DNA of 40,154 bases, taken from NCBI GenBank assembly GCA_900317405.1, contig ONGP01000022.1:1-40154 (forward strand), in the 5' to 3' direction. Of the stretch, positions 1 to 7,090 are shown one piece after another (within the stretch, counting starts at the first letter, position 1; each line of letters opens with the position of its first letter). The notes beneath the pieces are model-generated. The model had not been told where the DNA came from and searched no databases. It was given only the letters and a program-made list of their open reading frames with translations. This DNA is from an uncultured Prevotella sp. (GTDB taxonomy: Bacteria; Bacteroidota; Bacteroidia; Bacteroidales; Bacteroidaceae). A program made the translations under genes and the position numbers.

Positions 1-180
1 CCCTAATCTCTCACCCAATCTCTCACATGGCAATTCTATGCCAGACTATAAAAGTGAGGGTTGATGTGAGGGATTAGGGAGAGATATGTGAGAGATAAGG
101 GAGGGATAAAAATAATCTCTCACATGCCGAAACGCCTGTGTTTATGCGGGTTTTGAGAGATTATGTGAGAGATGAGGGAT
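1..180. repeat. 11-12-nt phased dyad repeat, left window end
   Basis: No gene is seen in the first 300 bases. The heptamer GAGRGAT recurs at 68, 79, 90 and 101 (11-nt steps) and at 155 and 167 (12-nt step). The opposite-strand form ATCTCTCAC occurs at 6, 18 and 115. Bases 1-14 can pair with 66-79 (13 of 14), and 86-96 pair perfectly with 115-125. Bases 135-172 (38 nt) are the exact reverse complement of 40010-40047 at the other end of the window. This looks like a dispersed intergenic repeat. If the window is an assembly contig, such repeats may be why it ends where it does. Function unknown. Confidence 0.85.
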
Positions 181-276
181 TTTTGTCAAAACCTGCGCGT
201 GTGTGAAACCACCAAATAATTGGGGCAAAAGGCACAGATTTGTGACAAACGGGACAATTGGGACAGGGATTTTTAT

Positions 277-284
277 TATCTTTG
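277..284 (+). promoter_or_regulatory. -7 promoter element of the DMT transporter
   Basis: TATCTTTG matches the Bacteroidetes -7 consensus TAnnTTTG and lies 18 nt before the chosen ATG at 303. The -33 element is weak (ATTG at 257-260). The promoter position rules out the upstream ATG at 258, which would lie before the transcription start. Confidence 0.7.
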
Positions 285-302
285 CAGCCGAAATTGCGTA
301 AT

Positions 303-1172
303 ATGAACGAGACTAACAAGGGATTTATACAGTTGCACTTGAGTGTGATGTTGGCGGGCTTTACGGGCTTGTTTGGCCGACTGATCACGCTGAACGAGGT
401 GGATATAGTGTGGTATCGCATGGTGTTTACCAGCGCTATACTGCTGGTGTTTACAGGTCTGCCCAAGGTGGGGTGGCGCAAGTTTCTGCAGTTGTGCGGC
501 TGTGGAGCACTGTTAGGATTCCACTGGATACTATTTTACGGCAGCATCAAGGCATCGAACGTGTCGATAGGCGTAATCTGTTTCTCGCTGATAGGATTCT
601 TTACGGCCTTACTGGAACCGCTTATTTACAAGCGCCGACTTTCGTGGACGGAGCTGCTGTTCTCGCTGATAACGGTGGCTGGCGTATTGTGTATTTTTTC
701 ATTTGACGCTCGCTATCGCTACGGCATAATGATTGGCGTGGTGTCGAGCGCTGTGTGTGCGCTCTATGCCATCTGCAACAAGAAGGTGAGCGTGGGCGTG
801 CGCAGTCGCACGGTGCTAATGTATCAGATGTCGGGCGGACTGGTACTGGTATCGATGATCATCCCATTGTATCTGATGATTTTCCCATCACAACAACCTG
901 TGGTGGTGATACCCAGCGGATCGAACCTCTGGCTGATGCTGTGCCACTCGCTGTTCTGCACAGTGGCTATGTATCTACTTCAGATTCAGGCACTTAAACG
1001 CCTCTCGGCCTTCACCGTAAATCTAAGTTACAACCTCGAACCGTGTTACACGATCATACTAGCTTTCCTCATCTTTGGCGAGGGCCGAGAGATTAACTTC
1101 TCGTTCTACATCGGCATAGGCTTGATACTACTAAGCGTGCTGCTGCAAACCAAGCGCGCCTGGAGCCGATAG
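303..1172 (+). CDS. DMT-superfamily (EamA) transporter
   Basis: A 289-residue inner-membrane protein with about ten hydrophobic segments arranged as two EamA-type halves, the usual length for this drug/metabolite transporter family. The motif DIVWYRMVF in the first half and the paired helices separated by short charged loops are typical. Substrate cannot be told from sequence; relatives export amino acids, nucleotides or small metabolites. An in-frame ATG at 258 exists, but the -7 element at 277-284 lies downstream of it, so ATG 303 is preferred. The gene is convergent with the M16 peptidase and leaves only 7 nt between the two stop codons. Family assignment is firm; function is not. Confidence 0.88.
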   Translation: MNETNKGFIQLHLSVMLAGFTGLFGRLITLNEVDIVWYRMVFTSAILLVFTGLPKVGWRKFLQLCGCGALLGFHWILFYGSIKASNVSIGVICFSLIGFFTALLEPLIYKRRLSWTELLFSLITVAGVLCIFSFDARYRYGIMIGVVSSAVCALYAICNKKVSVGVRSRTVLMYQMSGGLVLVSMIIPLYLMIFPSQQPVVVIPSGSNLWLMLCHSLFCTVAMYLLQIQALKRLSAFTVNLSYNLEPCYTIILAFLIFGEGREINFSFYIGIGLILLSVLLQTKRAWSR

Positions 1173-1179
1173 CAGGTGA

Positions 1180-4047
1180 TTATCTTACCACGTCTTCTTT
1201 CTTAAGTTCTACCACCTTGCCGTAGCGGGCGAGGGCTTTCAGGTCGGTGAGTTTCTTGTCGCCGATGATGATCCACACGCGATTGTTGTTGCCTGCGAAG
1301 CGCTGCTGGTGGAACTGGATGATGTCCTGAGCAGTGATACCAGGCAGCAGTCGGGCTTTGGCGGCATTGGGGTCGACAGTATTGCCCAGCATACGCTGAT
1401 TGGCTACGAAAGCTGGCATATTGCGGAAGGCAGGATAGCTGTTCTGTATGTCGTTGAGCACGCTCTGGCGGGCAGCATCCAGATTGTTCTCCTTCATCGG
1501 CATCTGGCGCAGCAGCGAATCGACTGTAGAGAGTGCTTCCATCGTCTTGTCGGCCTGGGTGCCAGTGGCTGTGATGTAGCCCTGAACGGCCTCAGGATGC
1601 TGGGCAAGACTGGTGGTAAAAGCACGGCCGCCAGTGCTGTAGGCCAGCGAGCGGAACTCGCGTACATTCTGGAAGAGTACTGACGACATGCTACCACCGA
1701 AATACTCGCCGAAGAGCGATAGTTTGGCACGATCGTCGGCTGTGGGCAGAGCGCCGATAGCATCGTAGCTTACCACGTAGTTCTGGCGCGACTTGGGCAC
1801 GTTGTAGAAGTAAACCGTAGGCTCACTATACTGCTGCAGTGGGCGGAAAGTATCAGCCGCCTTGCGTGTGCACTGACTAAGTGGTAATGTCTGCTGCGCA
1901 GCAGCTACAACATCGTCGATCGACTTGGTGCCGCAATACATCAACTCGCAATCGTACTGCTGCAACTCGCGGAACAAGCTGAGCAGATCTTCGTTCTTAA
2001 GCGCCTTAATCTCCTTCTTACTAAGCTGGTTCAGGTACGCAGATTTGCTGCCGTACATCACGAGTTCGCGCATCGGAGCGAGCACATCGTCTTTCTGTTT
2101 GCCAAAGCTCTTGCGGTCCACCTTATCGGCATCCTTGGCATCCTTAAGTGCCTCATCGTCGCCCTTGGACGATCGCAGGAAGTGCGCAAGCAGGCGGAGT
2201 GCTGGTTCGAACTGCTTATCAGGACCTGTAAGACTGAATCCGAATGTCTGGTTGCCAGCGCTCACATCCATCGTGGTGTTTATCTGCTGCCAAGCCTTCT
2301 CCAGCTGCTGTTTCTTGAGCGAATCGGTGCCTAGCGACAAGAGATACGAACTAAGAACATCGAGTGCCGGTGTGTGCAGCTTGCCATCCTTGAATCGCAG
2401 GTTAAACGTAAAGATATTGTTGATAGGATTCTTCTTATAATATAAGGTGACGTGGTCATTAAGCTGCTTGGTATCTGCAGCCGTCTGCAAGTCGACGGTG
2501 CGTATATCTGCCTGATTTACAGGTATTTGCTCCAGCTGGCGGGCAAAGTCTGACTTGGCGTCAGTATTCTTTGGCGAAATGGGTTTGTAGCCTGGTTGTT
2601 TCAGTGTCTCCTTCTTAGGTGTGCCGTATTTCTTTACCAGCGTTATGTAGTTGGCGCCGTAGTACTTCTTGGCAGCAGCCACTACATCGGCCTTGGTCAG
2701 GCGCTTAATGCTCTCAATCTTATCGAGTGCATCCTGCCAGGTCTTGCCTTTCGAGAACAGATCTATCAACAGTTCAGAGCGATCGTCGATGGTCTCCAGT
2801 TTCTGCTCAGCACTCATCACCATCTCTTGTTTCAGGGCCTCAAGCTGGCTGTCGCTAAAGTTACCGTCCATCACCTGCTTAACCTGCTCCATCACGCGTT
2901 CCTCAGCAGTCTTCATCTTTCCCAACAGCTTTGGGATGATGAGCACGGCTGTACCAGCGGCATCGTCAAAGCCTACGTTCAAGGCGAGCGAAGCCATCAC
3001 CTTATGCTCGTTCATCAGCGAGTCGAGCAGACCTGCTTTGCCATTAGAAAGCATTCCGTTGGCCAGTTCCAGAGCGTTAGCATCGGGCTCATAGTCGGTT
3101 GCACCCTTGAATACCAGTACCTCTGCACCAATAAGCGGTATGGGTAATGTAACCTCCTGTCGCTCGCCAACCCGAATTTCAGGCATCGGGCTATATCCAC
3201 GCTGTGGAACAGGGCCCGTCTGCACGCGCCCAAATGTCTTCTCAAGCAGGGCAGTAAGTTCGTCGCTGGGAGTAATGTCGCCACACAGAATCAGGCCCAT
3301 ATTCGAGGCCACATAGTACTTCTTGTAGAAATCGGCCATATCCGACAGGCGTGGGTTCTTCAGGCTCTCAGTAGAACCAATGATGGGATAGGCATAAGGC
3401 TGAGTCTTGAACACAGCACCCATAACCTTCTCCATAGCATCGCCCATACCATCGGCCGAACGGTTCTTTTCTTCGTACACATTCTCAAGTTCGCCCTGGA
3501 ATCCACGATACACTGGAGTCATCAATCGTTCAGAGTTGAGCCAGCACCATTGCTCGATGAAATGGGGCAAAAACTCATTATGATAGTAGGTCATATCATA
3601 ACCAGTACCCGCATTCAGACCACTACCGCCATATTTAGATATCAGTCGATTGAACTCGTTGGGGATAGAAAAATCTGCAGCCTTAATACTTAACTCGTTG
3701 ATTTTCAGCTGAATACGACTACGTTCGGCATCATCCTTGGTCTGCGAAAGCAGGTCGTACTGGGCAGAGATGCTATCCAGCAGAGGCTTTTCGGCAGCGT
3801 AATCGATAGTGCCCAAGCGGTCAGTTCCTTTAAACATGATGTGCTCAAAGTAATGGGCAATACCTGTGTTAGGGCAGTCCTTTGCTCCAGCCCTTACAAC
3901 AACTGCACCAAAAACCTTGGGTTGTGAGTGGTCTTCGTTAAGCCAAACGGTCATGCCGTTGCTCAACTTTAGTTCTTTAACTTCTAACTGCGCCGCAGCT
4001 GTGATTGTTGTGAGCAATGCGGCGATTGAGAAAACAACTCGTTTCAT
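1180..4047 (-). CDS. secreted M16 family zinc metallopeptidase (pitrilysin-like, two-domain)
   Basis: A 955-residue protein with a signal peptide (MKRVVFSIAALLTTITAAAQ, likely cut near residue 20). The inverted zinc motif HYFEH lies at residues 65-69, and a distal glutamate in the ENVYEEKN stretch (about residue 190) could be the third zinc ligand. The first half is the catalytic M16 domain. The second half (about 530-955) is the M16 C-terminal fold without a zinc motif, so the two halves can form the closed clamshell of this family. It probably degrades peptides in the periplasm. It is transcribed divergently from the rhodanese gene from a promoter at 4081-4088. The family is clear; the substrate is unknown. 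Confidence 0.93.
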   Translation of the reverse strand: MKRVVFSIAALLTTITAAAQLEVKELKLSNGMTVWLNEDHSQPKVFGAVVVRAGAKDCPNTGIAHYFEHIMFKGTDRLGTIDYAAEKPLLDSISAQYDLLSQTKDDAERSRIQLKINELSIKAADFSIPNEFNRLISKYGGSGLNAGTGYDMTYYHNEFLPHFIEQWCWLNSERLMTPVYRGFQGELENVYEEKNRSADGMGDAMEKVMGAVFKTQPYAYPIIGSTESLKNPRLSDMADFYKKYYVASNMGLILCGDITPSDELTALLEKTFGRVQTGPVPQRGYSPMPEIRVGERQEVTLPIPLIGAEVLVFKGATDYEPDANALELANGMLSNGKAGLLDSLMNEHKVMASLALNVGFDDAAGTAVLIIPKLLGKMKTAEERVMEQVKQVMDGNFSDSQLEALKQEMVMSAEQKLETIDDRSELLIDLFSKGKTWQDALDKIESIKRLTKADVVAAAKKYYGANYITLVKKYGTPKKETLKQPGYKPISPKNTDAKSDFARQLEQIPVNQADIRTVDLQTAADTKQLNDHVTLYYKKNPINNIFTFNLRFKDGKLHTPALDVLSSYLLSLGTDSLKKQQLEKAWQQINTTMDVSAGNQTFGFSLTGPDKQFEPALRLLAHFLRSSKGDDEALKDAKDADKVDRKSFGKQKDDVLAPMRELVMYGSKSAYLNQLSKKEIKALKNEDLLSLFRELQQYDCELMYCGTKSIDDVVAAAQQTLPLSQCTRKAADTFRPLQQYSEPTVYFYNVPKSRQNYVVSYDAIGALPTADDRAKLSLFGEYFGGSMSSVLFQNVREFRSLAYSTGGRAFTTSLAQHPEAVQGYITATGTQADKTMEALSTVDSLLRQMPMKENNLDAARQSVLNDIQNSYPAFRNMPAFVANQRMLGNTVDPNAAKARLLPGITAQDIIQFHQQRFAGNNNRVWIIIGDKKLTDLKALARYGKVVELKKEDVVR

Positions 4048-4080
4048 AGGTTATAACTTACTTTTTTATTTAAATCGGTG

Positions 4081-4088
4081 CAAAAATA
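4081..4088 (-). promoter_or_regulatory. -7 element of the M16 peptidase gene
   Basis: On the minus strand this reads TATTTTTG, matching TAnnTTTG, 33 nt before the ATG at 4047. It sits about 20 bp from the oppositely oriented -7 box of the rhodanese gene (4101-4108), so the two promoters overlap face to face. Confidence 0.6.
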
Positions 4089-4100
4089 CAAAAATATTCG

Positions 4101-4108
4101 TATCTTTG
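4101..4108 (+). promoter_or_regulatory. -7 element of the rhodanese-mnmG operon
   Basis: TATCTTTG, 30 nt before the rhodanese ATG. The -33 position (4077-4080, GGTG) is degenerate. It overlaps the divergent M16 promoter. Confidence 0.7.
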
Positions 4109-4138
4109 CAACCGTAATAATAAAAAAGGAAAAAGATT

Positions 4139-4537
4139 ATGAAGAAACTGTTTTTGACTATGTTGCTGTCAGCCGCATTCACTATGGGCTGGGCACAAAA
4201 TGCTAACGATGCGTTTATGACGATCGAAGTAGATGGTTTCCATCACACACTAGAAAACAGTGGCGATGACTGCGTGCTGGTTGATGTCCGCACTCCAGCT
4301 GAATACAAGGAGGGACATCTGAAAGGTGCAATCAACATCGATGTAAAGGACAGCCTAACATTTATGAACAAAGCCAAAGAGATGCTGCCAAAGGATAAGA
4401 CCGTGATGGTTTACTGCCGCACAGGTCGTCGCAGCGCAGACGCAGCTGGAAAACTGGCAGCCGAAGGATACTTTGTATTCAATCTGGAAGGCGGCATAGT
4501 GGCTTGGAAAGAAGCAGGAAAGGAGACAGTGAAGTGA
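4139..4537 (+). CDS. exported single-domain rhodanese-like protein
   Basis: 132 residues: a signal peptide (MKKLFLTMLLSAAFTMGWAQ) and one rhodanese domain. The conserved DVRTPAEYKEGHLKGAINID segment and the active-site loop YCRTGRRS with its catalytic cysteine are present, so sulfur-transferase activity is plausible. Export to the periplasm is predicted from the signal. The stop codon overlaps the GTG start of mnmG (GTGA), indicating translational coupling. Cytosolic rhodaneses feed sulfur to tRNA thiolation, but export argues against that for this one; a role in periplasmic thiol or sulfide handling is only a guess. Confidence 0.88.
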   Translation: MKKLFLTMLLSAAFTMGWAQNANDAFMTIEVDGFHHTLENSGDDCVLVDVRTPAEYKEGHLKGAINIDVKDSLTFMNKAKEMLPKDKTVMVYCRTGRRSADAAGKLAAEGYFVFNLEGGIVAWKEAGKETVK

Positions 4538-6429
4538 TATTAAAGTATGATGTAATCGTCATCGGTGGCGGTCATGCTGGTTGTGAAGCAGCTTGTGCTT
4601 CGGCCAACATGGGCGCCAAAACTTGTTTGGTGACGATGGATATGAACAAGATTGCACAGATGTCGTGCAATCCTGCTATTGGCGGAATAGCTAAAGGTCA
4701 GATAGTAAGAGAGATTGACGCACTAGGCGGACAGATGGGACTAGTGACTGATGCCACATCTATACAGTTCCGTATGCTCAACGTGGGCAAGGGACCAGCC
4801 GTATGGAGTCCTCGTGCCCAGTGCGATCGCGGCAAGTTTATTTGGGAATGGCGCAAACATATCGATGAAACCGACAATTTGGATGTGTGGCAGGACCAGG
4901 CCGACGAATTGATAGTAGAGGACAAGAAGGCCATCGGCGTGCGCACCATTTGGGGCACAGAGATATATGCCAAGAGCATAGTTATCACAGCAGGTACTTT
5001 TCTCAACGGACTGATGCACATCGGCCGCAAGATGGTGCCAGGTGGTCGTATAGCCGAACCAGCAGTTGCCCATTTCACCGAGAGTATCACCCGTCATGGT
5101 GTAGTTTCGGCCAGAATGAAGACTGGTACTCCTGTACGTATAGACAGGCGTTCTGTACACTTTGAGGATCTAGAAGAACAGCCTGGCGAGAGTCGCCCTT
5201 ATCAGTTCAGCTATATGAATAAAGGTGGCGCACTGAAGCAGTTGCCTTGTTGGACAGTGAACACAAACGCCGAAGTACACGAGATGCTGAAGAGCGGACT
5301 AGAGGATTCACCGCTATATAACGGTCAGATTCAATCGATAGGTCCGCGTTATTGTCCATCTATCGAGACCAAGCTAGTTACCTTCCCTGACAGGGACAAG
5401 CATCCACTATTTTTGGAACCAGAGGGCGAGGATACCAATGAGATGTACCTAAACGGCTTCTCATCGTCGCTACCAATGGACGTGCAGATTGAGGCACTCA
5501 AAAAAATGCCTGCATTCAGAGACGTGAAAGTGTATCGTCCAGGCTATGCAATAGAATACGATTTCTTCGACCCAACACAACTTAATCATTCGTTGGAATC
5601 GAAGATTATAGAAGGTCTGTTTATGGCCGGACAGGTGAACGGCACCACAGGATACGAGGAGGCTGGTGGACAAGGAACACTGGCAGGAATCAATGCTGCA
5701 CTGAAAGCCGGCTGTGCTGCCAGCGAAACAGATGCTGCCAACAGAGAGTTCATACTGCATCGCGATGAAGCATATATCGGCGTATTGATCGATGATTTGG
5801 TAACAAAAGGTGTCGACGAACCATATCGTATGTTCACATCGCGCGCAGAGTATCGCATACTTCTCCGTCAGGATGATGCCGACGCCCGACTTACAGAAAA
5901 GGGCTACGAGCTGGGTATCGTAAAGAAAGACCGCAACGACTGGTGGATGGAAAAGAAACAAGCCATCGAAGAAATCGAAACTTTCTGCCAGAACTTCGCG
6001 ATAAAACCAAGACTGATTAATCCAACTCTCGAGGCTCTGGGCACTACCCCACTCCAGTTTGGATGCAAGTTGATAGAGCTAGTTAATCGTCCGCAGTTGA
6101 ATCTTAAAAACCTCTCAGAGGCGATTCCATCATTAAAAGAGGTATTAGATCGTCCGAATAATCGTAAGGAGGAAATAACAGAGGCTGCAGAGATAAGAAT
6201 GAAATATAAAGGTTATATCGATCGCGAACGCCTGGTAGCCGAAAAGATGCATCGTCTGGAGAACATACGTATTCGCGGAAGATTCAATTACGAAGAACTT
6301 CAAGGTCTTTCTACAGAATGTCGCCAGAAGTTAACAAAGATTCAACCAGAGACGTTGGCACAAGCTAGTCGCATCCCTGGCGTATCGCCAAGCGACATCA
6401 ACGTGCTTCTGGTACTGTTAGGAAGATAA
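4534..6429 (+). CDS. mnmG: tRNA uridine-5-carboxymethylaminomethyl modification enzyme MnmG (GidA)
   Basis: 631 residues, typical of MnmG. It begins MILKYDVIVIGGGHAGCEAA with the FAD-binding GxGxxG motif, followed by the family signatures CNPAIGGIAKG, GTFLNGLMHIG, and the C-terminal GYEEAGGQGTLAGINA region and helical tail. With MnmE it builds the cmnm5 group on U34 of several tRNAs, using FAD and methylene-tetrahydrofolate. GTG at 4534 is the chosen start because it overlaps the rhodanese stop as GTGA and follows a purine-rich AGGAAAGGAGA. A longer frame from ATG 4504 would read through the rhodanese end. A parS site begins immediately after the stop codon; gidA is a classic neighbour of replication origins and par loci in many bacteria. 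Confidence 0.96.
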   Translation: MILKYDVIVIGGGHAGCEAACASANMGAKTCLVTMDMNKIAQMSCNPAIGGIAKGQIVREIDALGGQMGLVTDATSIQFRMLNVGKGPAVWSPRAQCDRGKFIWEWRKHIDETDNLDVWQDQADELIVEDKKAIGVRTIWGTEIYAKSIVITAGTFLNGLMHIGRKMVPGGRIAEPAVAHFTESITRHGVVSARMKTGTPVRIDRRSVHFEDLEEQPGESRPYQFSYMNKGGALKQLPCWTVNTNAEVHEMLKSGLEDSPLYNGQIQSIGPRYCPSIETKLVTFPDRDKHPLFLEPEGEDTNEMYLNGFSSSLPMDVQIEALKKMPAFRDVKVYRPGYAIEYDFFDPTQLNHSLESKIIEGLFMAGQVNGTTGYEEAGGQGTLAGINAALKAGCAASETDAANREFILHRDEAYIGVLIDDLVTKGVDEPYRMFTSRAEYRILLRQDDADARLTEKGYELGIVKKDRNDWWMEKKQAIEEIETFCQNFAIKPRLINPTLEALGTTPLQFGCKLIELVNRPQLNLKNLSEAIPSLKEVLDRPNNRKEEITEAAEIRMKYKGYIDRERLVAEKMHRLENIRIRGRFNYEELQGLSTECRQKLTKIQPETLAQASRIPGVSPSDINVLLVLLGR

Positions 6430-6445
6430 TGTTCCACGTGAAACA
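6430..6445. promoter_or_regulatory. parS centromere site 1
   Basis: TGTTCCACGTGAAACA, a 16-bp near-palindrome that matches the bacterial chromosomal ParB-binding consensus (tGTTnCACGTGAAACa) at every conserved base. It starts at the last base of the mnmG stop codon and precedes apt. Translated in one frame it gives the MFHVKH peptide often mis-called as a protein N-terminus. Confidence 0.85.
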
Positions 6446-6479
6446 TGGGCTAAGTAACAAACATTATAACTCACTGATT

Positions 6480-7007
6480 ATGAACAACAAAACACTGCTT
6501 GACAATCTGCGTTGCATACCAGATTTCCCAAAGAAGGGCATCAACTTCAGAGACGTAACAACCCTCTACAAGAATGCCGAGTGCTTACAGATTATGCTCG
6601 ACGAAATGGAAGCGCTCTACAAAGACAAGGGCATAACCAAGATCGTTGGAATCGAGAGTCGCGGTTTTATCATGGCCGCTGCCCTAGCCGCAAGATTAGG
6701 TTGCGGAATGGTGATGGCTCGCAAACCAGGAAAGTTGCCCTCGACAGTAATCAAGGAATCATTCTCTAAAGAATACGGTGTAGATACCATCGAGATGCAC
6801 ATCGATTCTATCGACGAGAATGATGTAGTACTGATACATGACGACCTGTTGGCAACAGGAGGTACTGCAAAGGCAGCTTACAATCTGGTACAACACTTCC
6901 ACCCCAAGAAGGTTTACATCAACTTTATCATAGAGATAAGAGACGAGGGACTGCACGGCAGAGACGAGTTTGAGGGTATAGACCTTACTACGTTACTCAC
7001 TATCTAA
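6480..7007 (+). CDS. apt: adenine phosphoribosyltransferase
   Basis: 175 residues, the normal length. It makes AMP from adenine and PRPP in purine salvage in the cytosol. The type I PRTase signature is clear: VVLIHDDLLATGGTAKAA binds PRPP, and the N-terminal region IPDFPKKGINFRDVTTL is the hallmark of Apt. ATG 6480 (MNNKTLLDN) is chosen. The alternative ATG at 6429 would start inside the parS site, giving MFHVKH plus a weak linker, and is judged spurious. Flanked on both sides by parS sites 582 bp apart. Probably cotranscribed with mnmG. Confidence 0.95.
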   Translation: MNNKTLLDNLRCIPDFPKKGINFRDVTTLYKNAECLQIMLDEMEALYKDKGITKIVGIESRGFIMAAALAARLGCGMVMARKPGKLPSTVIKESFSKEYGVDTIEMHIDSIDENDVVLIHDDLLATGGTAKAAYNLVQHFHPKKVYINFIIEIRDEGLHGRDEFEGIDLTTLLTI

Positions 7008-7011
7008 AATA

Positions 7012-7027
7012 TGTTCCACGTGAAACA
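7012..7027. promoter_or_regulatory. parS centromere site 2
   Basis: A second TGTTCCACGTGAAACA, identical to the copy at 6430-6445, in the apt-uvrC gap and immediately before a long hairpin. Two identical 16-mers 582 bp apart in intergenic positions are very unlikely by chance. Confidence 0.85.
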
Positions 7028-7070
7028 CAATCTCGCGAAACGCTTTCGTTTAGGGGCTTTCGCGAGATTG
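7028..7070 (+). terminator. long hairpin between apt and uvrC
   Basis: Arms CAATCTCGCGAAA (7028-7040) and TTTCGCGAGATTG (7058-7070) pair perfectly over 13 bp around a 17-nt loop that itself contains a CGAAA/TTTCG match. No U-run follows, so it may be a weak or attenuating terminator, an RNA-processing site, or a DNA structure linked to the adjacent parS. Confidence 0.55.
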
Positions 7071-7090
7071 ACAATTTAAAAAGGCACAAA

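Noticed and set aside
258-302. Upstream ATG 258 for the DMT transporter
   Set aside because: It precedes the -7 box at 277-284, so it would lie before the transcript start.
2596-3147. Long ORFs on the plus strand within the M16 peptidase gene
   Set aside because: They lie opposite a well-supported gene, are low in recognisable motifs and have no promoter or start context.
6429-6479. Upstream ATG start for apt giving MFHVKHGLS
   Set aside because: The codons are the parS palindrome and a non-conserved linker; Apt homology starts at ATG 6480.
6430-7090. Replication origin oriC itself
   Set aside because: parS sites are present, but no DnaA-box cluster (TTATCCACA), AT-rich unwinding region or dnaA gene was found.
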